Source: Omnitrophica bacterium RIFCSPLOWO2_01_FULL_45_10 | GTDB lineage: Bacteria > Omnitrophota > Gorgyraeia > 2-01-FULL-45-10 | Reading direction: 5' to 3' | DNA length: 6,733 nt | NCBI GenBank assembly: GCA_001804165.1 | Contig: MHFL01000031.1 | Location: forward strand, 1 to 6,733 | Part shown: positions 1 to 6,192 of the stretch, one piece after another | Layout of the letters: the number at the start of each line of letters is the position of its first letter | Position numbering within the stretch: position 1 is the stretch's first letter | The notes under the pieces: generated by a model | The model's input: the letters and a program-made list of their open reading frames with translations, nothing else | The model's database searches: none | Told to the model about the DNA's origin: nothing | Position numbers and translations under genes: made by a program

Positions 1-530
1 TTCGCGCGAGCCTCTTCATGGCGATGGTATCAGGATCATTCAAGTTCTTCGCGACCAAAGAGGCCCAACCCAAGGACGTTTTGTCCGGCTTGAACGCAAA
101 GTTAATCCGCGAATCAACATCAAACCTTTTCGTTACGATGTTCTATGCCATATTCGATATCGCAAGTAAACGGCTCATCTATTCCAATAGCGGCCACCTG
201 CCGCTCATATACCTGAAACGAGGAGGTAAGGTAGAATTTTTAGATGTCGCAATCGGCGCGCCTCTCGGGTTAATTGAGGGCGAATACGCGACCGGCGGGA
301 TGAATTTCAATGAAGGCGATGCATTCGTATTCTACACCGATGGAATAACAGAGGCGATGAACCGAAAAACTGAGATGTATGATAAAGAACGCCTTGCCTC
401 GGTAATTGAGATTAATAGAGGCCTATCCTCCAACGCGCTTGTGTCCAGTATCGAGAAAGACGTGCGAAAATTCGAACCGAAGGAAATTCAGCACGATGAC
501 ATGACGATATTAGTAATAAAAATAACTTAG
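1..530 (+). CDS. SpoIIE/RsbU-type PP2C serine phosphatase, C-terminal part (5' end outside window)
   Basis: The reading frame is open from the first base (first full codon at 3) to the TAG at 528-530, giving 175 visible residues. Visible family motifs are LFMAMVSGSF (the helix after the metal-binding DVSGHG loop, which lies upstream), FVTMFYAIFD, YSNSGHLPLIY, GAPLGL, FYTDGITEAMN (Asp codon at 339-341) and the terminal HDDMTILVIKI; the last two carry late metal-binding acidic residues of the PPM/PP2C fold. The ATG at 18 is internal: the codons before it (RASLF) continue the conserved helix. Proteins of this type are usually fused to sensor, GAF, PAS or response-regulator domains and dephosphorylate anti-sigma-factor antagonists in partner-switching pathways. 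The sensor part is not visible, so its input is unknown. It is followed by a tRNA transcription unit with its own promoter. Confidence 0.9.
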   Translation, partial: RASLFMAMVSGSFKFFATKEAQPKDVLSGLNAKLIRESTSNLFVTMFYAIFDIASKRLIYSNSGHLPLIYLKRGGKVEFLDVAIGAPLGLIEGEYATGGMNFNEGDAFVFYTDGITEAMNRKTEMYDKERLASVIEINRGLSSNALVSSIEKDVRKFEPKEIQHDDMTILVIKIT

Positions 531-561
531 TGGCAGGAACGTAGTAAATTCTGAGATTATT

Positions 562-570
562 TGATATAAT
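562..570 (+). promoter_or_regulatory. Extended -10 promoter for the tRNA unit
   Basis: TGATATAAT is a perfect TATAAT hexamer (565-570) preceded by the TGn extension. Initiation would be expected near 577, about 15 nt before tRNA-Ala. No good -35 hexamer lies at the right distance (542-547 is TAGTAA), which fits an extended -10 promoter. It separates the tRNAs from the phosphatase gene that ends at 530. Confidence 0.65.
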
Positions 571-591
571 TATTAGGAATTATTATAGAGT

Positions 592-665
592 GGGGCTGTG
601 GTGAAGAGGGATCACATCACAATGGCATTGTGAGGTCACGAGTTCGATTCTCGTCAGCTCCACCA
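592..665 (+). tRNA. tRNA-Ala (anticodon GGC)
   Basis: The full cloverleaf can be folded by eye. Acceptor stem GGGGCTG (592-598) pairs with CAGCTCC (655-661); D stem GTGA/TCAC (601-604/612-615); anticodon stem TCACA/TGTGA (617-621/629-633) with loop ATGGCAT and anticodon GGC at 624-626; T stem ACGAG/CTCGT with loop TTCGATT; discriminator A662 and an encoded CCA at 663-665. The third acceptor pair is G.U (594/659), the classical alanine identity element, which supports the anticodon call. The variable loop is only 4 nt (634-637). It reads GCC and GCU codons. Confidence 0.95.
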
Positions 666-754
666 ATTTTGCTGTAGTTTTCCGCATGGCAAAATTGTCC
701 CGAGTTGACGGGGCTTAACGTGGGCGACTGAGGGACACAATAAGCGCAGTCCCT
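664..754 (+). other. Structured spacer between two tRNAs (three possible hairpins)
   Basis: Three inverted repeats follow each other between the tRNAs. CAATTTTGC (664-672) pairs with GCAAAATTG (689-697); GTCCCG (697-702) with CGGGGC (709-714); AGGGAC (731-736) with GTCCCT (749-754). The first one uses the last bases of the CCA end, so it would compete with 3' maturation. The GTCCC at 697 could alternatively pair with the GGGAC at 732. None is followed by a U tract and no clear promoter is seen, so the two tRNAs are probably co-transcribed and this is a processed spacer. Confidence 0.35.
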
Positions 755-772
755 AAAAAAGCTTCCGCGAAA

Positions 773-858
773 GCCGAAGTGATGGAATGGCAGACATGTC
801 GGTCTCAAAAACCGATGTCCTTGCGGACATGAGGGTTCGACTCCCTCCTTCGGCACCA
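773..858 (+). tRNA. tRNA-Leu (anticodon CAA)
   Basis: A class II tRNA with a long variable arm. Acceptor stem GCCGAAG (773-779) pairs with CTTCGGC (848-854); anticodon stem TCGGT/ACCGA (799-803/811-815) encloses CTCAAAA with anticodon CAA at 806-808; the variable arm folds as TGTCC TTGC GGACA (816-829); T stem GAGGG/CCCTC (831-835/843-847) with loop TTCGACT; discriminator A855 and encoded CCA 856-858. It reads UUG leucine codons. The leucyl-tRNA synthetase that would charge it is in the same window, about 2.5 kb away on the same strand, which is probably coincidence. Confidence 0.96.
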
Positions 859-894
859 ACAAAAAATACTGGAATACACTCGAGATTTTTTGTT
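858..894 (+). terminator. Probable AT-rich terminator between converging units
   Basis: AACAAAAAAT (858-867) pairs perfectly with ATTTTTTGTT (885-894) around a 17-nt loop. The T run forms the 3' arm of the stem on either strand, so it can only act as a weak bidirectional terminator. It lies right after the tRNA-Leu CCA end and just past the stop codon of the opposing ACR3 gene, where a shared terminator is expected. Confidence 0.45.
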
Positions 895-900
895 TTAAAG

Positions 901-932
901 GAAGAAGCGTTTTATCCATGATGCGCTTCTTC
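901..932 (-). other. Hairpin at the 3' end of the ACR3 gene
   Basis: GAAGAAGCG (901-909) pairs with CGCTTCTTC (924-932), a 9-bp stem with a 14-nt loop that holds the ACR3 stop codon (912-914). It is not followed by a T run on the minus strand; the next hairpin (858-894) follows closely. It may add to termination or protect the 3' end of the mRNA. Confidence 0.35.
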
Positions 933-2012
933 TTGAACAAACCATAACCTTGTTCTCAAGCAGATTTTAACCAAAAGCAGCATAGTCGGCACCTCAATTA
1001 GCACTCCCACGACTGTAGCCAATGAGGCCCCCGAAGACAACCCGAAGAGGATTGTCGAAGTCGCGATAGCCACTTCAAAATGGTTACTGGCCCCAACCAA
1101 TGCTGAAGGCGCGGCATCCCTATAGGATAATTTCAACCATTTGCCCAATGCGTAGGTCACGAGAAAAATAAGGCAGGTTTGGATAAAAAGCGGAATCGCA
1201 ATCAACAAAATAATCTGCGGCTGATTGATAATAAGATCTCCTTTAAACGAAAACAGCAAAACAAGCGTAAGTAATAAGGCGCATATTGAAACCGGCGTTA
1301 AATAACGCAGAAATTGCTCTTCAAACCATTTAAATCCATTCTTGTCGATTAACCATTTTCTAGAATAGTATCCCAAGAATAAAGGCAGGCCGACATAAAT
1401 AACGACCGACAGCGCAATCGTCTGCCACGGAATAGGCATTTTATTCACTCCCAAGAGCCATCCCCCAAGAGGCGCGTATAGAAATAGCATTGTAAGCGAA
1501 TTGATAGCAACCATGACCAGCGTATGCCCGTCGTTGCCTTTGGCTAAATGTCCCCATATAAGCACCATTGCCGTGCAGGGCGCAATCCCCAATAAAATAC
1601 AGCCGGCAATATACGATCTGAATAGTTCAACTTCACCGCCGCCCTTAACAATTTCTGTGCCCGGAAGCCAGCCTTTGAACAGCACGCCGATAAATAACGC
1701 CGCAATCGCAAGCATGGTGAACGGCTTTATGCACCAGTTGACGAAAAGCGTAAGTAATACCGGTTTAGGGGCCCTGCCAGCCTTTACCACTTCAGCAAAA
1801 TCAATTTTTACCATGATAGGATACATCATAAAAAACAGGCAGATAGCGATCGGAATCGATACCTGATAAATCGATAGACTATCCAATGCGCGAGCTACGC
1901 CCGGAAAAAACTTACCCAAGAGGATTCCTATGACGATACACGCAAAAACCCAAGCGGTAAGATATTTCTCAAAGAAACTTAAGCGTCGCTCTTCGTGTAT
2001 ATAGCGCTCCAT
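912..2012 (-). CDS. acr3: Arsenite efflux permease, ACR3 family
   Basis: A 366-residue protein of the bile acid/arsenite/riboflavin transporter superfamily, close to the usual ACR3 length (about 350-370). It should export As(III), and possibly Sb(III), across the inner membrane using the proton gradient. About ten hydrophobic segments are visible. Diagnostic sites are the [12 protein letters not shown] segment with Cys146, the conserved thiolate needed for transport in ACR3 proteins, the [13 protein letters not shown] segment (307-319), and GVLIEVP with Glu340, the second conserved functional residue. The ATG at 2010-2012 is chosen because a strong GAGGAG Shine-Dalgarno (2018-2023) precedes it by 5 nt. 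It starts 2 nt after the stop of the DUF134 gene, so the pair is one operon and likely translationally coupled. No arsenate reductase, ArsA ATPase or ArsR lies in the window. Confidence 0.95.
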   Translation of the reverse strand: MERYIHEERRLSFFEKYLTAWVFACIVIGILLGKFFPGVARALDSLSIYQVSIPIAICLFFMMYPIMVKIDFAEVVKAGRAPKPVLLTLFVNWCIKPFTMLAIAALFIGVLFKGWLPGTEIVKGGGEVELFRSYIAGCILLGIAPCTAMVLIWGHLAKGNDGHTLVMVAINSLTMLFLYAPLGGWLLGVNKMPIPWQTIALSVVIYVGLPLFLGYYSRKWLIDKNGFKWFEEQFLRYLTPVSICALLLTLVLLFSFKGDLIINQPQIILLIAIPLFIQTCLIFLVTYALGKWLKLSYRDAAPSALVGASNHFEVAIATSTILFGLSSGASLATVVGVLIEVPTMLLLVKICLRTRLWFVQEEAHHG

Positions 2013-2014
2013 TT

Positions 2015-2311
2015 TTACTCCTCTACAACTTTACAGCAGCCGCCTTCGATTCGGATAGCTTTGATATTCACTAAACCGTCGGCAATCTTTCTCTGTGCCG
2101 AAGTCAATATCCGCGAGAACGTAGGGCGGGAGATCTTCATAAGTTTTGCGGCGTCTACTTGCTTTAACTCTTCAAGGCAGGCAAGACGCACCGCCTCGAA
2201 TTCATCGAGCGTCAAATAGACGCCTTTCAACTTATTCAAAGGTTTGCGCAGCGGCTTAAAGCACCGCTCACCCGGAACGCATTTTACCCATCTCGTCTTT
2301 TTTGGCCTCAT
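2015..2311 (-). CDS. DUF134/UPF0251 helix-turn-helix protein, candidate regulator of the ACR3 operon
   Basis: A 98-residue protein with the DUF134 pattern: CFKPLRKPL (17-25), [15 protein letters not shown] (33-47), a sigma-70 region-4-like helix-turn-helix (about 50-78, with [16 protein letters not shown]) and the C-terminal IRIEGG. Family members are small predicted DNA-binding proteins of unknown target. Five cysteines stand out: Cys11, Cys17, Cys45 and the pair Cys92-Cys93 after the conserved GG. This could suit binding of a thiophilic metalloid, but that is inference. The ATG at 2309-2311 has GGAG 7 nt upstream. The gene is first in the operon with acr3, right behind a promoter-embedded palindrome, which is the position expected of an autoregulated repressor or activator. 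An ArsR elsewhere in the genome remains an alternative. Confidence 0.88.
   Translation of the reverse strand: MRPKKTRWVKCVPGERCFKPLRKPLNKLKGVYLTLDEFEAVRLACLEELKQVDAAKLMKISRPTFSRILTSAQRKIADGLVNIKAIRIEGGCCKVVEE
2018..2023 (-). promoter_or_regulatory. Strong Shine-Dalgarno of acr3
   Basis: On the minus strand this reads GAGGAG, 5 nt before the acr3 ATG and inside the last codons of the DUF134 gene. It fixes the acr3 start and makes translational coupling likely. Confidence 0.75.
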
Positions 2312-2323
2312 TGCACAACTCCG

Positions 2324-2343
2324 TTATGAACAAATGTTCATAA
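2324..2343 (-). promoter_or_regulatory. Palindromic operator over the transcription start of the DUF134-acr3 operon
   Basis: TTATGAACA and TGTTCATAA are perfect inverted 9-bp arms around a 2-bp centre. The site begins 2 nt downstream of the -10 hexamer and covers the expected start point near 2339, so a bound protein would block initiation. The TGAACA-2-TGTTCA core resembles the 12-2-12 type operators of ArsR/SmtB repressors as I remember them. The only DNA-binding protein encoded nearby is the DUF134 protein. Confidence 0.7.
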
Positions 2344-2345
2344 TC

Positions 2346-2373
2346 ATAGTAGCATACCGGAAAGTGCTGTCAA
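2346..2373 (-). promoter_or_regulatory. Promoter of the DUF134-acr3 operon
   Basis: Read on the minus strand: TTGACA (-35, positions 2373-2368), a 16-bp spacer, and TACTAT (-10, positions 2351-2346) preceded by TGC, an extended -10. A consensus -35 plus an extended -10 predicts a strong promoter that needs repression, which fits the palindrome directly downstream. Confidence 0.75.
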
Positions 2374-2408
2374 CAAATTTTTAATAATTACAACATCCTA
2401 AAATTCAA

Positions 2409-2437
2409 TTGACGGATTGGCGCTATTGTAGTAATCT
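2409..2437 (+). promoter_or_regulatory. Possible promoter for nfo, predicting a leaderless mRNA
   Basis: TTGACG (2409-2414), a 17-bp spacer and TAATCT (2432-2437). The -35 matches 5 of 6 and the -10 matches 3 of 6 including the key first, second and last bases. Initiation about 7 nt downstream would fall at or next to the nfo ATG (2445). The region is divergent from the DUF134-acr3 promoter. Confidence 0.4.
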
Positions 2438-2444
2438 TTTTCTC

Positions 2445-3287
2445 ATGCGCATTGGAGTGCATGTTTCGATAGCTGGGCATATATATGAGGCGCTTGAACG
2501 AGCGCACCACTTAGGCTGTAATACGATGCAGATATTCAGCCGCAACCCACGCGGTTGGCGGGTGTCGAAATTGGATCCTCAAGCAGTAGGGGAGTTTAAA
2601 CGGTTAAAGTCGCGATATGACATAAGGCCCGTTGTCGTGCATATACCATACTTAATTAATCTTGCCACACCGGATGATAAATTATACAAAAAGTCTATTG
2701 CCGCGTATATCGAGGATATAGAGCGCGCTGACCATTTGGCGGCAGAATATTTCGTGACGCATCTCGGAAGTCATTCAGGCAGCGGTGAAGAGAAGGGCAT
2801 TGATAGATTTTTAAAAGCGCTTAACGAAATTTTAAAGCGCGCAAAGCCTAAAACCACGGTGCTATTAGAGACGACCGCGGGTTCCGGCTCGTCGATAGGA
2901 TATAAGTTTGACCACCTGCGGCGCATAATCGACGGACAGGATGAGAGACGTGCTGTCGGTGTATGCCTGGACACATCCCATGTCTTCGCGGCAGGATATG
3001 ATATTAAGAGTAAAGAAGGCCTGGAGAGGACATTGATAGAGTTTGAAAAAATATTGGGGCTTAAATTACTCAAGGTTATTCATTTTAATGATAGTCTCGC
3101 GGCCTTCAATTCTCATGTTGATAGACATCAACATATAGGTAAAGGCGAGATCGGTTTAGAGGCGATGGGCCGCATTATAAATCATCCTAAATTGAAAAAC
3201 ACCGCGTTCATAATGGAGACGCCTAAGAAGACGGAGAAAGATGATAGGATGAACATGGCGGCGGCGAAACGATTGATAAAAAAGTAG
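2445..3287 (+). CDS. nfo: Deoxyribonuclease IV (endonuclease IV, AP endonuclease)
   Basis: A 280-residue TIM-barrel enzyme (E. coli Nfo has 285) that cleaves the backbone 5' to abasic sites in base excision repair, using three zinc ions. The start at MRIGVHVSIAG matches the family N terminus; a longer frame from the TTG at 2409 adds 12 residues unlike the family and overlaps a promoter-like motif. All nine metal ligands are present at positions each three less than in E. coli: His66, His106, Glu142 (LLETTAG), Asp176 and His179 (CLDTSHVFAAGYD), His213 (VIHFND), Asp226 and His228 (SHVDRHQHIGKGEIG) and Glu258 (METP). No Shine-Dalgarno is visible before the ATG. It is followed after 48 nt by leuS, with a strong palindrome between them. 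Confidence 0.97.
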   Translation: MRIGVHVSIAGHIYEALERAHHLGCNTMQIFSRNPRGWRVSKLDPQAVGEFKRLKSRYDIRPVVVHIPYLINLATPDDKLYKKSIAAYIEDIERADHLAAEYFVTHLGSHSGSGEEKGIDRFLKALNEILKRAKPKTTVLLETTAGSGSSIGYKFDHLRRIIDGQDERRAVGVCLDTSHVFAAGYDIKSKEGLERTLIEFEKILGLKLLKVIHFNDSLAAFNSHVDRHQHIGKGEIGLEAMGRIINHPKLKNTAFIMETPKKTEKDDRMNMAAAKRLIKK

Positions 3288-3312
3288 TAGCGCAGGCTTA
3301 AGCCTGCGCTAC
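3287..3312. repeat. 26-bp perfect palindrome between nfo and leuS (REP-like hairpin)
   Basis: The sequence GTAGCGCAGGC, then TTAA, then GCCTGCGCTAC is a perfect palindrome; as RNA it gives an 11-bp GC-rich stem with a TTAA loop. It begins at the last base of the nfo stop codon. No U tract follows, so it is not a classical intrinsic terminator. It has the look of a dispersed REP-type element and could stabilise the nfo mRNA 3' end or attenuate readthrough into leuS. Confidence 0.75.
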
Positions 3313-3327
3313 AATTGCTACAATTGC
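3308..3327 (+). repeat. Two tandem copies of a 9-bp unit before leuS
   Basis: GCTACAATT is repeated twice back to back and followed by GC. The first copy shares its first five bases with the end of the palindrome, so the repeat may be a slippage scar at the palindrome edge. It ends 8 nt before the leuS ATG and contains the TTG codons that could be mistaken for starts. Confidence 0.6.
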
Positions 3328-3335
3328 GGATAACT

Positions 3336-5834
3336 ATGGAAAACAAGAACATATACCCATTTGACGAAATCGAGCCGAAGTGGCAGAAGTTCTGGCGCGA
3401 CAACAGGCTCTTCAACGTCGATACGGACAAGCATCAAAATAAATATTACTGCCTTATGATGTTTCCGTATCCATCGGCGGCCCTGCATGTCGGCCACGGC
3501 AGAAATTACATAATAGGCGACGTTGTAGCGCGATACAAGATGATGCGCGATTTTAATGTCCTCACTCCGATGGGATGGGATGCCTTTGGCCTTCCTGCCG
3601 AGAACGCCGCCATAAAAGGCGGGCTCAATCCGAAAATTTCCACGTTGAATAACATACAGACCATGAAGAGACAACTCCGTCAGTGGGGGGTTGAGTACGA
3701 TTGGGATAGGGAGGTTACATCATGCCTTCCCGATTATTACAAATGGACCCAGTGGATATTCGTGAAACTTTATGAGAAAGGCCTTGCGTATAAGAAGAAG
3801 GCCTTCGTGAACTGGTGCCCTTCGTGCAAGACTGTCCTTGCGAACGAACAGGTTGTAAACGGCTCATGCGAGAGATGCGATACTGAGGTTACGCAGAAAG
3901 ATTTGGAGCAATGGTTTTTTAAGATTACCCATTACGCCGAACGCCTTCTGAATGATTTAGATAAATTGACGGAATGGCCGGAGCGCGTCAAGATAATGCA
4001 AAGGCATTGGATTGGGAGAAGCGAGGGCGTTGAGATAAATTTTAAGATAGACGGCATGGCTGAAACCTTGAAATGCTTTACGACGAGGATTGATACAATC
4101 TTTGGAGCGACATTCATCGCTTTAGCGCCTGAGCATCCGCTCGTGGATACCCTCGTCAGGGGATGCAAGGACGAAAAAAAAGTGTCAAGCCAGATTCAGA
4201 AAATGCGCGATGAGTCTAAAATCGACAGGGCGCAGGATACGGTTGAAAAAATAGGTGTTTTTACCGGAAGATACGTAATAAATCCCGCTAATAACGAACG
4301 CGTTCCCATCTGGGTATCGAATTATATCTTGATGGAATATGGAACAGGCGCAATAATGGCCGTGCCGGCGCATGACCAAAGGGACTTCGAATTCGCGAAG
4401 AGATACAAATTACCCATTAGAGTAGTTATAGATGATACGAAGAAACATCTTGACCCAAACACTATGGAAGAGGCGCACATAGGCGATGGCGTCATGGTGA
4501 ATTCCGGGCAGTTCAACGGCCTCGAATCGAAAGTCGCGGTAGAGCGTATCGCCGGTTACTTCGAGGAAAAAAGGTTCGGCAAGAGAAGCATCCAATACAA
4601 GTTAAGAGACTGGCTCATTTCGCGGCAAAGGTATTGGGGCGCGCCGATACCTATCATATATTGCGTGAGATGCGGAACCCTGCCCGTTCCGGAAAAAGAC
4701 CTCCCCGTTCTTCTTCCTGAGGACGTGGAGTTCAGGCCCACCGGCGAGTCGCCGTTAAAATTGTCAAAAGATTTCGTTAATACGAAATGTCCGAAGTGCG
4801 GGAACGAAGGCGCATCGAGAGAGACCGACACGATGGACACGTTCGTTGATTCAAGTTGGTATTTTCTACGCTACATAACGCCGAATTTGAATGATCGGCC
4901 ATTTGATACGGCCCTTGTGAACAAATGGCTTCCCGTTGATCAGTATATAGGAGGAATAGAACACGCGATTCTTCACTTAATGTATTCGCGCTTCATAACG
5001 AAGTTCTTCTCTGACATAGGCGTTGTTAGTTTCGACGAGCCGTTTAAGAACCTCTTTACTCAAGGTATGATAGTAAAAGACGGCGCAAAGATGTCAAAGT
5101 CCAAGGGCAATGTAGTGAGCCCTGACGAACTGATTAAAAAATACGGCGCTGACACTGTCAGACTTTACACGCTTTTCATAGGGCCGCCGGAAAAGGACGC
5201 GGAATGGTCGGATAGGGGAGTAGAAGGCGCGTATAGGTTTTTGGGAAGGGTGTGGCGGCTGGTTGAAAAGGTTCAGACGTCGTCATTGCGAAGCGCCGAA
5301 GGCGCTGAAGCAATCTCTGAAAGCGAGATTGCTTCGCTTCCTTTGGCCGCTCGCAATGACGCACTGAAACGTAAAATACATCGGACGATAAAGAAGGTTA
5401 CCGAAGATTTGGACAGCGGATTCCATTTTAATACGGCAATAAGCGCGATAATGGAACTCGTAAATGAAATCTACGCAGTAACGGCGCCTGATAGCGGCAT
5501 ACTGCAAGAGGCAATCGAAACGACAATAGTTCTGCTCTCGCCAATCGTGCCGCACATAGCAGAAGAGATGTGGCAGATGATGGGGAAGAGGAACAGCATA
5601 TTTCGATTGAAATGGCTCGCTTACGATGGATCTCTCTTAGTCGAAAAGATCATAACGATGCCAATACAGGTAAATGGAAAACTCAGGTCCAAGATAGACG
5701 TGGCTATAAACGCGCGGGAGGACGAACTAAAGGAAAAAGTTTTGTCCGATCCAAAAATCAAGGGAATAGTGCAAGACAAGAGAATTAAAAATTTCATAAT
5801 CGTTCCCAATAAACTCGTCAATATAGTTGTTTGA
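3336..5834 (+). CDS. leuS: Leucyl-tRNA synthetase
   Basis: An 832-residue class I synthetase that attaches leucine to tRNA-Leu. Visible in order: the HIGH motif as HVGH (51-54) in PYPSAALHVGHGRNYIIGD; a zinc ribbon (Cys161, 164, 178, 181); the CP1 editing domain with TTRIDTIFGATF (from about 249) and GTGAIMAVPAHDQRD (336-350); a second Cys pair set (443, 446, 485, 488); DTFVDSSWYFLRY; KMSKS (585-589); and a C-terminal tRNA-binding domain ending IKNFIIVPNK. The editing motif has Ile where TTRPDT is commoner. The ATG at 3336 gives the normal MENKNIYPFDEIEPKWQ start with only a weak GGA 5 nt upstream; a TTG at 3315 would add seven non-conserved residues. An 81-bp palindromic repeat lies in frame within the anticodon-binding region. 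The start of the next gene lies about 13 nt after the stop. Confidence 0.98.
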   Translation: MENKNIYPFDEIEPKWQKFWRDNRLFNVDTDKHQNKYYCLMMFPYPSAALHVGHGRNYIIGDVVARYKMMRDFNVLTPMGWDAFGLPAENAAIKGGLNPKISTLNNIQTMKRQLRQWGVEYDWDREVTSCLPDYYKWTQWIFVKLYEKGLAYKKKAFVNWCPSCKTVLANEQVVNGSCERCDTEVTQKDLEQWFFKITHYAERLLNDLDKLTEWPERVKIMQRHWIGRSEGVEINFKIDGMAETLKCFTTRIDTIFGATFIALAPEHPLVDTLVRGCKDEKKVSSQIQKMRDESKIDRAQDTVEKIGVFTGRYVINPANNERVPIWVSNYILMEYGTGAIMAVPAHDQRDFEFAKRYKLPIRVVIDDTKKHLDPNTMEEAHIGDGVMVNSGQFNGLESKVAVERIAGYFEEKRFGKRSIQYKLRDWLISRQRYWGAPIPIIYCVRCGTLPVPEKDLPVLLPEDVEFRPTGESPLKLSKDFVNTKCPKCGNEGASRETDTMDTFVDSSWYFLRYITPNLNDRPFDTALVNKWLPVDQYIGGIEHAILHLMYSRFITKFFSDIGVVSFDEPFKNLFTQGMIVKDGAKMSKSKGNVVSPDELIKKYGADTVRLYTLFIGPPEKDAEWSDRGVEGAYRFLGRVWRLVEKVQTSSLRSAEGAEAISESEIASLPLAARNDALKRKIHRTIKKVTEDLDSGFHFNTAISAIMELVNEIYAVTAPDSGILQEAIETTIVLLSPIVPHIAEEMWQMMGKRNSIFRLKWLAYDGSLLVEKIITMPIQVNGKLRSKIDVAINAREDELKEKVLSDPKIKGIVQDKRIKNFIIVPNKLVNIVV
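5281..5361. repeat. Palindromic repeat element inserted in frame inside leuS
   Basis: The arms 5282-5317 and 5325-5360 are 36 nt each and pair at 28 of 36 positions around a 7-nt loop, with one more pair (5281/5361) outside. The outer ends are perfect: GTCATTGCGA pairs with TCGCAATGAC, and GAAGCAATCTC with GAGATTGCTTC. The left arm holds its own hairpin, AGCGCC GAA GGCGCT (5292-5306). The total is 81 bp, exactly 27 codons, and is translated as part of SSLRSAEGAEAISESEIAS and the following LPLAARND. The end sequences match a dispersed repeat type, GTCATTGCGA...GAAGCAATCTC, that I recall from many bacterial genomes. It occupies a variable linker between LGRVWRLVEKV and KRKIHRTIKKV, where E. coli LeuRS carries a shorter unrelated stretch. 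Confidence 0.88.
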
Positions 5835-5847
5835 CTCAAAAAGCCCC

Positions 5848-6192
5848 ATGTTTAACCTCACGAGAACCGAAAGAGGGATAATCGTATTTCTAATCTTCAC
5901 ACTCCTCATAGGCATAACCCTCATCATATACCAAAAATCGCGTCCGCCGATTAAATTAGAAATAGGGAAATTTGCGGTAGAAGAGGAAGTTGACTCTGGC
6001 CGAATAAATATAAATACAGCCAGCGCGGAAGACCTGACGCAATTAGAGGGCGTGGGAAAGGTCATGGCTCAGCGCATAATCGAACACCGAGACAAGGCGG
6101 GTAAATTCGCTTCCATCGAAGATATCAAAGACGTTAAAGGCATAGGCGATGCGATGTTTGAGAAGATCAAAGATGACATTACCGTGGAATGA
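5848..6192 (+). CDS. Membrane-anchored helix-hairpin-helix protein, ComEA-like
   Basis: A 114-residue protein. A single hydrophobic segment (about 9-28, IIVFLIFTLLIGITLIIYQK) is preceded by TRTER and followed by KSRPP, suggesting an N-terminal anchor. A short linker leads to tandem helix-hairpin-helix motifs: ININTASAEDLTQLEGVGKV (53-72) and FASIEDIKDVKGIGDAM (87-103), the DNA-binding fold of ComEA. ComEA binds incoming DNA outside the membrane during natural uptake, but short HhH proteins of this build are common in non-competent bacteria, so the role stays open. The ATG at 5848 is preferred; a TTG at 5827 in the same frame overlaps leuS by 8 nt and adds MFDSKSP. Neither has a clear Shine-Dalgarno. 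The close spacing to leuS suggests co-transcription. Confidence 0.88.
   Translation: MFNLTRTERGIIVFLIFTLLIGITLIIYQKSRPPIKLEIGKFAVEEEVDSGRININTASAEDLTQLEGVGKVMAQRIIEHRDKAGKFASIEDIKDVKGIGDAMFEKIKDDITVE

Noticed and set aside
18..20. ATG at 18 as the start of the phosphatase gene
   Set aside because: The codons before it are in frame and continue the conserved helix, and the metal-binding DVSGHG motif of the family must lie upstream. The gene is cut by the window edge.
617..940. 107-residue minus-strand frame across both tRNAs
   Set aside because: It is antisense to tRNA-Ala and tRNA-Leu. Peptides such as GGADENRTRDL and VPKEGVEPSCPQGHRF are well-known false proteins produced by translating tRNA genes backwards.
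1501..1866. 121-residue plus-strand frame inside acr3
   Set aside because: It is a shadow of the antisense acr3 gene, which shows clear family motifs; the shadow shows none and has no ribosome binding site.
2409..2444. TTG at 2409 as the nfo start
   Set aside because: It adds 12 residues unlike the family; the TTG is better explained as the -35 hexamer TTGACG.
3315..3335. TTG at 3315 as the leuS start
   Set aside because: The extra residues derive from the tandem repeat and are not part of LeuRS; ATG 3336 gives the usual N terminus.
5176..5364. 62-residue minus-strand frame over the leuS repeat
   Set aside because: It is antisense to leuS. Its MRHCERPKEAKQSR peptide is the typical false translation of this repeat type, which helped identify the repeat.
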